64,000 nucleotides of DNA from Clostridium fallax (GCF_900129365.1 NZ_FQVM01000014.1:1-64000), one strand, 5' to 3'. Counted from the first letter of the stretch, positions 45,586-55,840 are shown. The notes: generated by a model not told the origin, from the letters alone. Numbers and translations are program-made.

Positions 45586-45711
45586 TATTTTTTATTCATT
45601 TTATTATAGTTTTTTGTTTTTTTATTTAATTTTAATTAAGTAAATAAGTTTTTTCTAAATAATTATTCTAAAAATTGTAATTCATATGAGCATTTATAAT
45701 TTTATAAATTA

Positions 45712-46209
45712 CTACATCTCATTCAATTTCCAAATATAAAAATTTAATACTGATGCATAAGATAACCAAATTATATAAGGGATAATAAGTAATGCTGATA
45801 TCTTATCAATTTTGTAAAACTTAATAAAAGTTATAAATGATAATATTACTAAAAGAACTATTACGATAAAAGATAGGCCGTAAAGTCTTAACAAGAAAAA
45901 AATATATGGCCAAAAAAAGTTTAAGGCCAGCTGACTAAAATTAAAAATATATGCTGTCTTTATATCCACTCCTTCCTTTTTATATTGATATATTCTGTAA
46001 GTCGCTATAGCTATTAATAAATAAAGTATTGGCCAAACTACACCAAAAATCCAATTTGGCGGTGCAAAATTAGGTTTATTTAAGATTTCATATTGTTCTT
46101 TAATATTAGTTATAAAAAAAGTCGTTATTATTGGTATTCCAGATATTAATAATAAAGTAATTAAAAAATCTCCTATATTTACTTTATTATCTACCTTAAA
46201 TAAATTCAT
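45712..46209 (-). CDS. TspO/MBR family membrane protein
   Basis: 165 residues with five transmembrane helices. Seen: the signature FAPPNWIFGVVWPILYLLIAIATYRIY near residues 48-74, then NFFWPYIFFLLRLYG near residue 98 and IIWLSYASVLNFYIWKLN at the C-terminus, matching the W.LY and A..LN..I..LN pattern of TspO. Known: TspO binds porphyrins and may take part in tetrapyrrole or stress responses. AGGAGG precedes the ATG. A single-gene unit. Confidence 0.93.
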   Translation of the reverse strand: MNLFKVDNKVNIGDFLITLLLISGIPIITTFFITNIKEQYEILNKPNFAPPNWIFGVVWPILYLLIAIATYRIYQYKKEGVDIKTAYIFNFSQLALNFFWPYIFFLLRLYGLSFIVIVLLVILSFITFIKFYKIDKISALLIIPYIIWLSYASVLNFYIWKLNEM

Positions 46210-46272
46210 ATTATTCCTCCTTTATTTATTAATTTATTCTGATAAATACCTTTATATTACAAATACTTATTT

Positions 46273-46301
46273 TTACTTTTAAAATAAATATATGTTATAA
46301 T
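46273..46301 (+). promoter_or_regulatory. Promoter of the two-component system
   Basis: TTACTT (46273-46278), 17-base spacer, TATAAT (46296-46301) with TG one base before the -10 box (extended -10). Confidence 0.65.
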
Positions 46302-46332
46302 CTATTAACAGAATTATTAAAGAGGTGAAAAT

Positions 46333-47016
46333 ATGAATATACTTTTAGCTGAAGATGAACTAGATATAAGAAATCTTATTGAACTTCATTTAATTAAAGA
46401 AGGCTTTAATGTTTTTTTAGCTGAAAATGGTGAAGAAGCTATTGAAATATTTGATAAAGAGGATATAAATCTTTCATTATTAGATGTTATGATGCCTAAA
46501 AAGGATGGTCTTGCTGTATTAAAGCATATAAGATCTAAAAGCAAAATTCCTGTAATTTTTTTAACTGCAAGAGGGGAAGATAATGATATAATATTAGGTT
46601 TAGGATTAGGAGCAGATGATTATGTTATAAAACCCTTTAGTCCAATAGAACTTATAGCAAGAATTCATGCTCAACTTAGAAGATATTATAAATATAATAG
46701 CGATGCTGTATCTAATGAAATAACCTTAGGAAATTTAAAGTTAAACAAGGAAAGTTGCTCTATAGAAAAAAATCATATTCCACTAGAATTAAATGCAAAA
46801 GAATATAAAATTTTAGAACTTTTAATAGAGAATGCTGGGAAAGTATATACTAAAAAACAACTTTATGAAATAGTATGGGGTGAGCCTTATTATGGTGATG
46901 ATAATACTATAATGGTTCATATAAGCCATATAAGGGATAAGATAGAAGACAATCCAAAATCTCCAAAATATCTAAAAACCATTAGAGGAATAGGCTATAA
47001 AATGGAGAAATTTTAA
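46333..47016 (+). CDS. OmpR-family response regulator
   Basis: 227 residues. Seen: receiver domain with acidic pair Glu7-Asp8, phosphoacceptor Asp51 in LLDVMMPKKDG, Thr in FLTARGEDNDI and Lys in DDYVIKPFSP; then an OmpR-type winged helix DNA-binding domain (about residues 130-225) ending HISHIRDKIEDNPKSPKYLKTIRGIGYKM. GAGGTGA ribosome site before the ATG. The sensor kinase follows after two bases, so the pair is one operon. Its targets are unknown; the tandem peptide-binding proteins and tspO upstream are on the other strand. Confidence 0.95.
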   Translation: MNILLAEDELDIRNLIELHLIKEGFNVFLAENGEEAIEIFDKEDINLSLLDVMMPKKDGLAVLKHIRSKSKIPVIFLTARGEDNDIILGLGLGADDYVIKPFSPIELIARIHAQLRRYYKYNSDAVSNEITLGNLKLNKESCSIEKNHIPLELNAKEYKILELLIENAGKVYTKKQLYEIVWGEPYYGDDNTIMVHISHIRDKIEDNPKSPKYLKTIRGIGYKMEKF

Positions 47017-47018
47017 TT

Positions 47019-48461
47019 ATGAAAATTTTCAATCACAAACCTAAAAGAAAAAAATTAGCAAATTTACTTTTAAAAAATTATATTATTTCTTTTATACTTA
47101 TGTCTTTTGTTATATTATCTTCTACGATTATAGCTACTTTCGTAGCTTTAATTTATTTTGATCTTTTGCCATCAAATATGCATGATCCTAATATACTTAT
47201 GAATGAAAATTATAAATCTATAGATTCTTCTAAATTAGAAGAATTAGGTGGATTTATTTTAATAGTAGATAAGGATTTTAATATAATATACTCTAAAGGT
47301 GAAGTTAAAGGTTTTAATGATAAAATCACCCTAGATGACTTTAATAGAATGATTAATGACTCAGATTATTCAGAGGTTCCTTTAGATAGTAAAGAAGATT
47401 CTAATGATTACATATATAAATCAAGTTATAACAAAGAAAAAGGATTTATGCTAATTGTTGCTATTCCAGCTGATAAATATCGTGAATTCACCACTAGAAA
47501 AACTAAGATTAATGGTAAAGAATTTGCATCTATTTCTATTTTAATATGTGTTTTATTACTTTCTCTTATATTTATAATCTATTCTAGAATAACTTCTAGA
47601 TATTTTATAAAGCCTTTAAAAAAATTAATTGATGGTGCAAATAAACTTGCCCATGGAAAATATGATGCTAGAATAGAGCTTGAAACTACTAATGAATTTG
47701 CAGATTTATCTGATGCTTTCAATGTTATGGCAATGAAAATTGAAAAGGAAAGAAAATTAAAAGAAAAATCTGAAGAGCAAAGAAAAAGATTAATTTTAGA
47801 TATATCTCATGATTTAAAAAATCCTCTTGCAAGCATTATGGGATATTCTAGTTATTTAAATAAAACAAATGATATATCTAAGGAAGATTTAAAAAAATAC
47901 TTATCTGTTATAGAAAGTAACAGTATACGAGCTAATGATTTAATTCAAGAGCTATTTCAATTTTCTAAATTAGAAAGTCCTGATTTTTCTCTTTCATTAA
48001 AAAATCAAGATATTTGTGAATTTTTGAGGACCTTAATTGCAAACTATATAACAGAACTTGAGGATAAAGGTTTCATTTATGATTTTGAAATTCCTGAAAC
48101 TCCAATTTTAGTAGACTTTGATAGTAAAAATTTAGATAGAGCTTTTTCAAACATCATAACTAATTGCTTAAAATATAATCCTCCTGGCACTAAGTTTATA
48201 ATAACTTTAAATAGTTATGAAGATCATATTAATATTATTTTTTATGATACTGGAATAGGCATTGATAAATCAAAAATAGAAACTATTTTTAATCCTTTTG
48301 TAAGGGTAGATGAATCTAGAAACTCAAAAAGCGGCGGCACTGGCTTAGGTTTAGCTATTACAAAATCAATAGTTCTAAAACATAAAGGTTCTATAAATTT
48401 AATTTCAAATTTAGGAGAAGGTTCTAAGTTTATTATAAACATTCCTATTTCTCAAAAATAA
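47019..48461 (+). CDS. Sensor histidine kinase
   Basis: 480 residues. Seen: TM1 (about residues 20-45), extracytoplasmic sensor of about 120 residues, TM2 (about 168-190), HAMP domain, HisKA with phosphoacceptor His in DISHDLKNPLASIMGYS near residue 265, and HATPase with N box FSNIITNCLKYNPPG and G boxes DTGIGIDKSK and GGTGLGLAITKS. The start has only a weak GAGA ribosome site and follows the regulator after two bases, so translation is probably coupled. Confidence 0.94.
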   Translation: MKIFNHKPKRKKLANLLLKNYIISFILMSFVILSSTIIATFVALIYFDLLPSNMHDPNILMNENYKSIDSSKLEELGGFILIVDKDFNIIYSKGEVKGFNDKITLDDFNRMINDSDYSEVPLDSKEDSNDYIYKSSYNKEKGFMLIVAIPADKYREFTTRKTKINGKEFASISILICVLLLSLIFIIYSRITSRYFIKPLKKLIDGANKLAHGKYDARIELETTNEFADLSDAFNVMAMKIEKERKLKEKSEEQRKRLILDISHDLKNPLASIMGYSSYLNKTNDISKEDLKKYLSVIESNSIRANDLIQELFQFSKLESPDFSLSLKNQDICEFLRTLIANYITELEDKGFIYDFEIPETPILVDFDSKNLDRAFSNIITNCLKYNPPGTKFIITLNSYEDHINIIFYDTGIGIDKSKIETIFNPFVRVDESRNSKSGGTGLGLAITKSIVLKHKGSINLISNLGEGSKFIINIPISQK

Positions 48462-48510
48462 TATTAATATTTATTTTCATATAGAAAGATTTTTAAATTT
48501 ATCCATATAA

Positions 48511-48560
48511 TAAAAAACTATGAAACTAAATTTTATAAAGTTTAGTTTCATAGTTTTTAT
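48511..48560. terminator. Bidirectional terminator between convergent kinase genes
   Basis: AAAAACTATGAAACTAAA pairs with TTTAGTTTCATAGTTTTT with T-runs at both ends. Confidence 0.9.
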
Positions 48561-50576
48561 TTATATATATATATCTGAAAACTCTATATCTACCTTTTCC
48601 TTTAATTCATTAATATTATAAAATTCCTCTTTTTCATAATAAGATGAGTAGTCTATATCTTCCCTTAAAATATCAAAAGTTAAAATAAACTGTATTTCCT
48701 CTTCCCGACTTTCAAGAAGAATGTTGCCACCCATAAGTTCTGTTAATGATTTAGTTATAAAAAGGCCAAGTCCACTTCCTTCTTTTCTAACTGCAAAAGG
48801 CTGATTAGCCTTTGAAAATATTTCAAAAATATCTTCATCATGAACCATTGGAGATGTATCGTTCTTTACTGTTATTACAACCTTATCCCCTTTTATTTGT
48901 ATTGTTGTCCATATTTGACCCATAACTTTTCCGTACTTTACACTATTAGATAATAAGTTTAAATATATCTTTTCTAAAAATTCTTTATCACATCTTATAA
49001 ATATCTCCTCATACTCTGAATCAAAGGTAAATTTAAAATTCATTTTTTCAAAATAAACATAGGCAGCTTCTGCAACACTTTCTATTAACTCTACCACATT
49101 TACTACCTCTAAATTAGGAGTAACATACCCCTCATATATTTTATTAGTTTCTATAAAGTTATTTATAGTTCTTATAAGTCTTAAACAATTCCTTTTTATA
49201 TTTTTTCCATTATTCATAAGTCCATTTTTATTTTTATCATTAATATATATATCATTTAATTGAAGAGCTGAAAATATTACATTCACAGGAGTTCTAAGTT
49301 CATGTGATATATTTGTAAAAAAGTCTCTTTTTAAATTTTCTTCTGTTAAATAATTTTCTAGTTCCTTTTTTAATAAATTCACCTTAAAGCTCTCTGTAAT
49401 ATCCTTTATTAAAATCATTAATGAATTATCACTTATTAAAAAATCATTAAACTGACATTTTCTGTAGTTTCCTTCTGAATCTTTATAACTAAATAAAAAA
49501 TTATTACCTTTTTGTTCTAAGTTAAACTTAGATATGAAATCCATTTTGTTTTTTATAGTTTTTGTAGACATATTAAGAGTTTTTAATAAATCTAATCCTG
49601 TCTTATTTAAATAAGCTATAGATTTTTCATCTAAAATTATGACTGGATCTTCTATTGAGTTTATTAAATCTTTATATTTGCCTTCACTTTTTTTAATCAT
49701 TCTATTTAAGTCTTTTAAAAGATTCATTCTATCACTTAAAATCTTGTTATAATATTCCCTATCTTTTTCTATAACTAAAAGTTCTGTATATATTTGATTA
49801 TATGTATTATTAACTAAAAATTCTGATATAGATTCATATATTGTGTAATAGGCTAAATATTTAAATACATGTACTATAAATAATAATCTTAAATCATAGA
49901 TACCATCTGTTAAATATAAAATTTTACTAGATGTTTGATATATACCTAAAAAAGCCATAAAGGTAAAAAGATAGAATTTTTCTATAGCAGTCAATTTTAA
50001 TTTTCCAAAGGTAAATAATAATATTCCTATAACATATATTACAGTTAGTATTATGAAGTTAGCTAACCAAAAGTTTCTACTGATATATAAAGACACATAT
50101 CCTCTGCTTATCATAGAATAATTTATTGTTAGTAAAATAGCTAAAACTCCTGAAAGAAGTATGTTTAACTTAAAGTATTTACTATACTTAATTCTATATT
50201 TATAAGCAAAATATGCAATTATAAATATACTATATTCTCCGTAATTAACAGCTAAATATGAGAAATTATTTAGTTGATAATGTATTCCACCTACTAAATA
50301 TGCCAAATTGATTATTTGAACAAAAGTAATAGTAAAAAAACTTATACCTATATAATTAAATAGATTTCTATTCCTAGTAGTATATTTAGAAATTGAAATT
50401 ATTCCTATAACTAGACCTATGGTTGTACATATAGCTTCTATAATAATTTCTGTCATTATATAATCATTAGTTAAAAAATAATATACTATATTAAGGAAAA
50501 GTATTATTAAAAATAAAACACTTATATGATATCTTTTATTATTAAATTGAAGATATATATCTTTATTAAAATTCAT
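48561..50576 (-). CDS. Multi-pass sensor histidine kinase with PAS domain, second of tandem pair
   Basis: 671 residues. Seen: about eight N-terminal transmembrane helices (residues 1-255) with a MASE3-like arrangement, a coiled linker, a PAS domain (about 300-390, VIILDEKSIAYLNKTG), HisKA with His in FFTNISHELRTPVNVIFSA near residue 428, and HATPase with NLLSNSVKYGK and GSGLGLFITKSLTELMGG. The ATG has GGGAG at normal distance, and the start overlaps the previous gene by 11 bases. No response regulator is adjacent. The first kinase of the pair has the same layout. Confidence 0.92.
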   Translation of the reverse strand: MNFNKDIYLQFNNKRYHISVLFLIILFLNIVYYFLTNDYIMTEIIIEAICTTIGLVIGIISISKYTTRNRNLFNYIGISFFTITFVQIINLAYLVGGIHYQLNNFSYLAVNYGEYSIFIIAYFAYKYRIKYSKYFKLNILLSGVLAILLTINYSMISRGYVSLYISRNFWLANFIILTVIYVIGILLFTFGKLKLTAIEKFYLFTFMAFLGIYQTSSKILYLTDGIYDLRLLFIVHVFKYLAYYTIYESISEFLVNNTYNQIYTELLVIEKDREYYNKILSDRMNLLKDLNRMIKKSEGKYKDLINSIEDPVIILDEKSIAYLNKTGLDLLKTLNMSTKTIKNKMDFISKFNLEQKGNNFLFSYKDSEGNYRKCQFNDFLISDNSLMILIKDITESFKVNLLKKELENYLTEENLKRDFFTNISHELRTPVNVIFSALQLNDIYINDKNKNGLMNNGKNIKRNCLRLIRTINNFIETNKIYEGYVTPNLEVVNVVELIESVAEAAYVYFEKMNFKFTFDSEYEEIFIRCDKEFLEKIYLNLLSNSVKYGKVMGQIWTTIQIKGDKVVITVKNDTSPMVHDEDIFEIFSKANQPFAVRKEGSGLGLFITKSLTELMGGNILLESREEEIQFILTFDILREDIDYSSYYEKEEFYNINELKEKVDIEFSDIYI

Positions 50577-52503
50577 AAATACACTCCCTCATAAAAGTTA
50601 TTATTACCTTTGTTCCTCTATCCTTTTTACTTTCAATTTTTATAATTCCACCTTGAAGTTCTACTAAGTTTTTTACAACATATAATCCAATACCACTATT
50701 TCTATAAGAAATATCTTTATGCTTTTCTTCTATACTATATTTATTAAATGCTTTCTGAAGAAATTTTTCATCCATTCCTTTTCCATTATCTTCAACATTT
50801 ATATCTACATAAACTCCTCTTATCTTTAAAGTAACTAAAATAACTCCTGCTTTTGTATACTTTATACTATTAGACACCAAATTAAGAATTATTCTTTCCA
50901 TAAAGTTTCTATCACATAATACAAATATCTCTTCTTCATCAGTATCAAATATTAGTTTGATATTATTACTTTTGCTGTACTCAACCATATGAGTAACTGT
51001 ATTTTCTATAAGATCTACTATATTTATAATTTCAAATTGTGGCTTTAAATAATCGTTATTAATTTTTGAGCAATCTATAAGATTATTAGTAAGTCTTATT
51101 AAGGTCATACAATTTTCTTTATTTATTCTATTATATTTTTTTATAGATTCGAAGTTATCATTCTCTAAAAAAATATTTTGAAGCTGCATTGCACTATATA
51201 TAATATTTACTGGTGTTTTTAAGTCATGGGAAATATTAGATAAAAAATCATTTCTAATTTTTTCTTCTAATTTCTTTTTCTCTACTTTAGACTTCATATA
51301 TTCAATATTTTTGTCATCAGTAATATCTTGAAATATTAATATATTCTCATCTAGAATTACATTGTTTCCGAATCTTCTAACTTCTAATTGAATATTTTTA
51401 TCACTGTTTTTAAGCTCCGCTTCTATACTTAAAGTTTTATTTATATTTTCATCAATATCTTCTTTAAAATTAACAATATCTTTTATGTTTTTATTTATTA
51501 TCTTCTTTATATCGTTTAACTTAAAAAGTTCTTTAAGACTCTTGTTTGCATATATTACTCTTGAATTTTCCCTATTAATTATAGCAATAGGAAGAGGTAA
51601 ATTATTAAATAAATTCTTATATGTAGATTCAGATTCTTTTAATTCTTCTTGAAGTTTTTCTAATTCTTTGTTTCTATTTATTATTTTTCTATTTATTTCA
51701 TATAATTGTTCATTTCTTTTATATAAATCTGTAAACAATAGATTATATGGTTTATTAAATAATTTATCTAATATAGCAGTAAATATTATGCTATAAGCAA
51801 AACATTCCCCTATATTTATAAGAAATAATAATTGCTTATTAAACTTACTTATTACAAATAAATTTAAAAAATCACTAATTAAAATTAAAAATATAAATAA
51901 TTTAAAATAACATACTTTATCTTCTTCTATACATTTTTTATTTCTTAGTTTAAACAATATAAAAAACAATGTGAAAATTGTAATTAAAGACACTATATAT
52001 TCTATTGATATTCTATTTTTATAATTTGAGTTCTTTATGTTGTATTGGAGAATAAATATAACAGCTGTACAAAAAACATATATTATATTTGCCTTCTTAT
52101 AAGAGATATTATTATTTAATATCTTATATCCCCAATATACAAACATTCCCTCACTAAATTCTAAGGAAATATCATAATAATGATGATTATAAAGAAGTAA
52201 TAAACTCTCTCTAGAATTATTAGGTTCTATGTGAAGAATACTTATAGCCGCTATAAATAAAAATGCTATTCCTGTAAACAAAAAAAAGTCATGTTTTACA
52301 TAATTAGATGTTACAAAAGCAATAAGCATAGTTGATAAACATAAAATAATGCAACATATATGTATTATATCTTCTGTTATTTTATAATCCATGTATTTTA
52401 AACAAGAAAAAAATACAATTAATATAATCCAAAATAAACTTATATTTTTAAATTTACTTTTATTTATGTATATTAATTCATAATTATGAATTTTATTTTC
52501 CAT
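50566..52503 (-). CDS. Multi-pass sensor histidine kinase with PAS domain, first of tandem pair
   Basis: 645 residues. Seen: about eight transmembrane helices (residues 18-250, MASE3-like, with FLFTGIAFLFIAAISILHI), coiled linker (EKLQEELKESESTYKN), PAS domain (LPIAIINRENSRVIYANKSL) near residue 305, HisKA with His in DFLSNISHDLKTPVNIIYSA near residue 425, and HATPase with NLVSNSIKYTK and NSGIGLYVVKNLVELQGG. Strongly similar to the downstream kinase in layout, so a tandem duplication is likely. Known: clostridial orphan kinases of this kind can phosphorylate Spo0A; that role here is inference. AGGAGG precedes the ATG. Confidence 0.92.
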   Translation of the reverse strand: MENKIHNYELIYINKSKFKNISLFWIILIVFFSCLKYMDYKITEDIIHICCIILCLSTMLIAFVTSNYVKHDFFLFTGIAFLFIAAISILHIEPNNSRESLLLLYNHHYYDISLEFSEGMFVYWGYKILNNNISYKKANIIYVFCTAVIFILQYNIKNSNYKNRISIEYIVSLITIFTLFFILFKLRNKKCIEEDKVCYFKLFIFLILISDFLNLFVISKFNKQLLFLINIGECFAYSIIFTAILDKLFNKPYNLLFTDLYKRNEQLYEINRKIINRNKELEKLQEELKESESTYKNLFNNLPLPIAIINRENSRVIYANKSLKELFKLNDIKKIINKNIKDIVNFKEDIDENINKTLSIEAELKNSDKNIQLEVRRFGNNVILDENILIFQDITDDKNIEYMKSKVEKKKLEEKIRNDFLSNISHDLKTPVNIIYSAMQLQNIFLENDNFESIKKYNRINKENCMTLIRLTNNLIDCSKINNDYLKPQFEIINIVDLIENTVTHMVEYSKSNNIKLIFDTDEEEIFVLCDRNFMERIILNLVSNSIKYTKAGVILVTLKIRGVYVDINVEDNGKGMDEKFLQKAFNKYSIEEKHKDISYRNSGIGLYVVKNLVELQGGIIKIESKKDRGTKVIITFMRECIYEF

Positions 52504-52634
52504 TATAACTCCTCCTATAACATTATCTTACATTATTTTACTTCAAATAGGAATAGTATTTTATACTTTGCATATCATTGCACATTTTACCATAATTATG
52601 AATTTATTTAAACTTTATGCATTTTCAAACAAAC

Positions 52635-52681
52635 AAAAAAGCCATAACTGATATTTTTTATTTATCAATTATAGCTTTTTA
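52635..52681 (-). terminator. Terminator of the PTS permease gene
   Basis: On the minus strand, AAAAAGCTATAATTGATAA pairs with TATCAGTTATGGCTTTTTT (two mismatches) and a U-run follows, some 45 bases past the stop. Confidence 0.75.
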
Positions 52682-52724
52682 ATTTCTATAAATTTTATAT
52701 AAAATTTTAATAAAATATAAAAGA

Positions 52725-54755
52725 TTATTCTTTTACTACCTTTGCTACTATATCTTCTCCACCTTTTATATTAATATTTTTGTCAATAACTATTTTTTGA
52801 TTTTCCTTAAGATTAGTAAAAACTATAGGTGTTATTATTGAAGGAACTTTATTTTCTATTTCTTTTATATTTACTTCTAAAAGTTTTTGCCCAGCTTTTA
52901 CAGAATCACCCTGTTCTACAAAAGCTTTAAATCCTTCTCCATTTAAAGAAACAGTATCCATTCCTACATGTATAAGAATTTCTAATCCGCTTTCAGATGT
53001 AATACCTACTGCATGCTTTGTTGGAAATAAAATAGATATAGTTCCTGATACTGGAGAAAATACTTCTCCACCAGAAGGATTTATAGCAAAACCATCACCC
53101 ATCATCTTTTGAGCAAATACTGAATCTGGCACCTCAGAAATATCTAACACTTTACCAGACAAAGGTGCTACTATACTTTCATCACCTATTTCTAATCCTT
53201 CCTTTAATAATTCTTCCCTAGATGGAACATCTTGAACCTTTGTTGGAGGTTTTCCTTCCATAACATCTTTTATTTGAGATTTTAGAGTATCTGATTTAGG
53301 TCCAAAAATAGCTTGAATGTTATTCCCAACTTCCATAACACCAGCTGCACCTAGTCTTTTAAGTTCTTCTTTATTAACTTTTTCATTATCTTTAACAATA
53401 ACTCTTAATCTAGTTATACAAGCATCTAAATTATTTATATTTTCTTTGCCACCTAAAGCTTCTAAAACTTTAATTGGAAGATCGTCTACTAAATCTGTAG
53501 ATACTAAGTCTTCTTTATTATCTTCTCTTCCTGGTGTTTTTAAATTAAATAATCTAATTGCAGTTCTAAATAAGAAATAATAAATAACTGCAAGTACTAA
53601 TCCTACTACTATGACCAAATACCAAGGGGTTCTATTAGGAATTACTCCAAATAAAATAAAATCTATAATTCCTCCTGAAAAAGTCATACCTATTTTTACA
53701 TTTAATAAATTCATTACCAAAAATGAACAACCAGCAAGTATACAGTGAATTCCAAATAAAATTGGAGCTACAAATAAGAAAGAAAATTCCAAAGGCTCTG
53801 TAATACCTGTTAAAAAAGAGGTAAGTGCTCCAGAAACCATAATCCCTGATACAACTTTTTTGTTCTCTGGTTTAGCTTCTTGATATATTGCTAATGCTGC
53901 TGCTGGAAGACCAAACATCATAACTGGAAATTTTCCTGTCATAAAAGTTCCTGCTGTAAAATTAACTCCGTCTTTTAATTGTGAAAAGAATATATTTTGA
54001 TCTCCAATTATAAGATTTCCTGCTTTATCTATATATTCTCCAAATTGGTACCAAAATGGATTATACCAAATATGATGAAGTCCAAAAGGAATTAATGCTC
54101 TCTCAATTATACCAAATAAAAAAGCAGAAAGATTTCTATTTGCATCTATCATACTTTTTGAAAAAGCAAAAAGTCCACTTTGAATAGGTGGCCATATAAA
54201 GGTCATTAATATTCCTAATAATAATGCTGCCACCGCTGTTACTATAGGTACAAATCTCTTTCCTGCAAAAAAACCTAAGTATGGTGGTAATTGTATATTA
54301 TAAAACTTTTTATATAAGAAGGATGCTAAAACTCCTATTATAATACCACTAAAAACCCCTGTTTGAAGTGTAGGTATACCCATAACTAATGCATACATCG
54401 GGTCTTTAGTCATATCTAATGTAACTCCAACAAATGTACCCATAGTTACATTTAAAATCAAGAAACCAACAATAGCTGCAAGTCCAGCAACTCCCTCTCC
54501 GTCTGAAAGTCCTACTGCAACTCCTACTGCAAAAATAAGTGATAAATTACCAAATATAATATCTCCTGCATTTTCCATAACACTTGCAAAAAGTTGAAAG
54601 CCTGAAGATGCTAAAAAGGGAGCATTTTGCAGAAAAGCTGGATTTCTAAGCATATTTCCAAAAGCTAATAATAATCCTGCTGCAGGTAATAATGCAACTG
54701 GAAGCATTAAAGCTTTACCAATCCTTTGTAACACACCAAAAAATTTTTTACCCAT
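52725..54755 (-). CDS. ptsG: PTS system glucose-type permease, IICBA
   Basis: 676 residues, three fused domains. Imports and phosphorylates a hexose, probably glucose; N-acetylglucosamine cannot be excluded. Seen: membrane IIC (about 1-405) with LQRIGKALMLPVALLPAAGL and GITEPLEFSFLFVAP, IIB (about 425-505) with the phospho-Cys in LDACITRLRV, and IIA (about 530-670) with phospho-His in LEILIHVGMDTVSLNG. ATG 54755 is chosen because GGAG is eight bases upstream; the frame extends seven codons with no ribosome site. A terminator of the upstream gene lies just before it; I see no RAT antiterminator. Confidence 0.93.
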   Translation of the reverse strand: MGKKFFGVLQRIGKALMLPVALLPAAGLLLAFGNMLRNPAFLQNAPFLASSGFQLFASVMENAGDIIFGNLSLIFAVGVAVGLSDGEGVAGLAAIVGFLILNVTMGTFVGVTLDMTKDPMYALVMGIPTLQTGVFSGIIIGVLASFLYKKFYNIQLPPYLGFFAGKRFVPIVTAVAALLLGILMTFIWPPIQSGLFAFSKSMIDANRNLSAFLFGIIERALIPFGLHHIWYNPFWYQFGEYIDKAGNLIIGDQNIFFSQLKDGVNFTAGTFMTGKFPVMMFGLPAAALAIYQEAKPENKKVVSGIMVSGALTSFLTGITEPLEFSFLFVAPILFGIHCILAGCSFLVMNLLNVKIGMTFSGGIIDFILFGVIPNRTPWYLVIVVGLVLAVIYYFLFRTAIRLFNLKTPGREDNKEDLVSTDLVDDLPIKVLEALGGKENINNLDACITRLRVIVKDNEKVNKEELKRLGAAGVMEVGNNIQAIFGPKSDTLKSQIKDVMEGKPPTKVQDVPSREELLKEGLEIGDESIVAPLSGKVLDISEVPDSVFAQKMMGDGFAINPSGGEVFSPVSGTISILFPTKHAVGITSESGLEILIHVGMDTVSLNGEGFKAFVEQGDSVKAGQKLLEVNIKEIENKVPSIITPIVFTNLKENQKIVIDKNINIKGGEDIVAKVVKE

Positions 54756-54815
54756 TGTTTTTCTCCTTTCCTTCAATTACTATAGAGTTATTCTTTCCTA
54801 GTACTTAAAATTTTA

Positions 54816-54862
54816 TTAAAAAAATTAAGGCTTAATTATAAAACATATAATTAAGCCTTAAT
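54816..54862 (-). terminator. Terminator of the TPR protein gene, close to ptsG
   Basis: TTAAGGCTTAATTAT pairs perfectly (15 bp) with ATAATTAAGCCTTAA across a 7-base loop; a T7 run follows on the minus strand. It leaves only about 60 bases up to the ptsG start, in which a ptsG promoter must lie unless ptsG depends on read-through. Confidence 0.9.
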
Positions 54863-54872
54863 ATAAATTTTT

Positions 54873-55790
54873 TTATTTTATTGTTTTTATAAACTCTATA
54901 AAGTTTTTTTCATTTTTAGTTTTTATAAGTTCATCATCTTCTTTTATATATTGAAGAAATCCTGGATAGAGTTTCACTGCTTTTATTAAGTCTTTAGAAC
55001 TCTCCTCTATCATATTTAAATTCACATAAAAACAGCTTCTATTATAATATAAAAATTCACAATTAGGATTATATTTTATTCCCTTAGATAATATTTCTAA
55101 TCCTTTTTCTATATTACCTTCTTCTTTATATAAAACAGCTAAGTTTAAAAAAGAGTATGGATAACCTGGATTTTTATTAATTGCTTTTTTATAATAACTT
55201 TCAGCCTTATTTATAGAATTAAATTTTTTACATACTACTGCCATATTAAATAAAGCCATATAATGAGAAGGTTTTATTTCTAATGATTTTTTAAAATATT
55301 TATAAGCTTTATCTATTTCCCCTATTTCGTCATAGATAGAACCTAAATTTAAATTTCCCCAAAAGTCTAAAGGAGATATTTTTAGTAATTCTTTATAGTA
55401 ATATATGCTTTTCTCTTTATTTCCCTTTAAATCATAAGCATTAGCTAAGAAGAAATAAGCTTTATCATAGCAAGGATTAATTTCTATTGCTTTTTTGTAA
55501 TTTTTAATAGCTAAATCATATTCCTTATCTTCATCATAAATAACTGCAAGTCCATAATATCCTCTTCCGTTATAAGGATTAATTTCTATTGCTTTTTCGT
55601 AATACTTTTTAGCTTCTTTTCTTTCTCCTAATTCATCATAAATTAATGCTACATTTATATAAAAATCTTCATTTTTATTATCTAATTCTAAAAGTTTTAA
55701 ATAATAATTTAAAGCTATTAAAAGTTTTCCTTTTTCATAGGCCTCTTCTGCTTTTTTTAATATATTATTTATAAAAATTTCATCTTTCAT
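54873..55790 (-). CDS. Tetratricopeptide repeat protein
   Basis: 305 residues made of about eight TPRs, with no signal peptide or membrane segment. Seen: repeats such as INVALIYDELGERKEAKKYYEKA, YGLAVIYDEDKEYDLAIKNYKKA, FFLANAYDLKGNKEKSIYYYKE and LNLGSIYDEIGEIDKAYKYFKK, with the Gly and Pro positions typical of TPRs. Cytoplasmic scaffold; partners unknown. Ribosome site AAAGGA before the ATG. It lies between a lipase-like gene and ptsG with terminators on both sides. Confidence 0.88.
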   Translation of the reverse strand: MKDEIFINNILKKAEEAYEKGKLLIALNYYLKLLELDNKNEDFYINVALIYDELGERKEAKKYYEKAIEINPYNGRGYYGLAVIYDEDKEYDLAIKNYKKAIEINPCYDKAYFFLANAYDLKGNKEKSIYYYKELLKISPLDFWGNLNLGSIYDEIGEIDKAYKYFKKSLEIKPSHYMALFNMAVVCKKFNSINKAESYYKKAINKNPGYPYSFLNLAVLYKEEGNIEKGLEILSKGIKYNPNCEFLYYNRSCFYVNLNMIEESSKDLIKAVKLYPGFLQYIKEDDELIKTKNEKNFIEFIKTIK

Positions 55791-55811
55791 CTGTAATCCT
55801 TTCTAAAAGCA

Positions 55812-55840
55812 TAAAATAAGAGAGGAAAACCTCTCTTAAA
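55812..55840 (-). terminator. Terminator of the alpha/beta hydrolase gene
   Basis: AAGAGAGG / CCTCTCTT perfect stem (55818-55837), tail TTATTTTAT on the minus strand. Confidence 0.78.

Noticed and set aside
54816..54862. Hairpin before ptsG as a LicT/GlcT-type antitermination switch
   Set aside because: It begins within 11 bases of the preceding gene's stop and has no RAT-like sequence, so it is explained as that gene's terminator.
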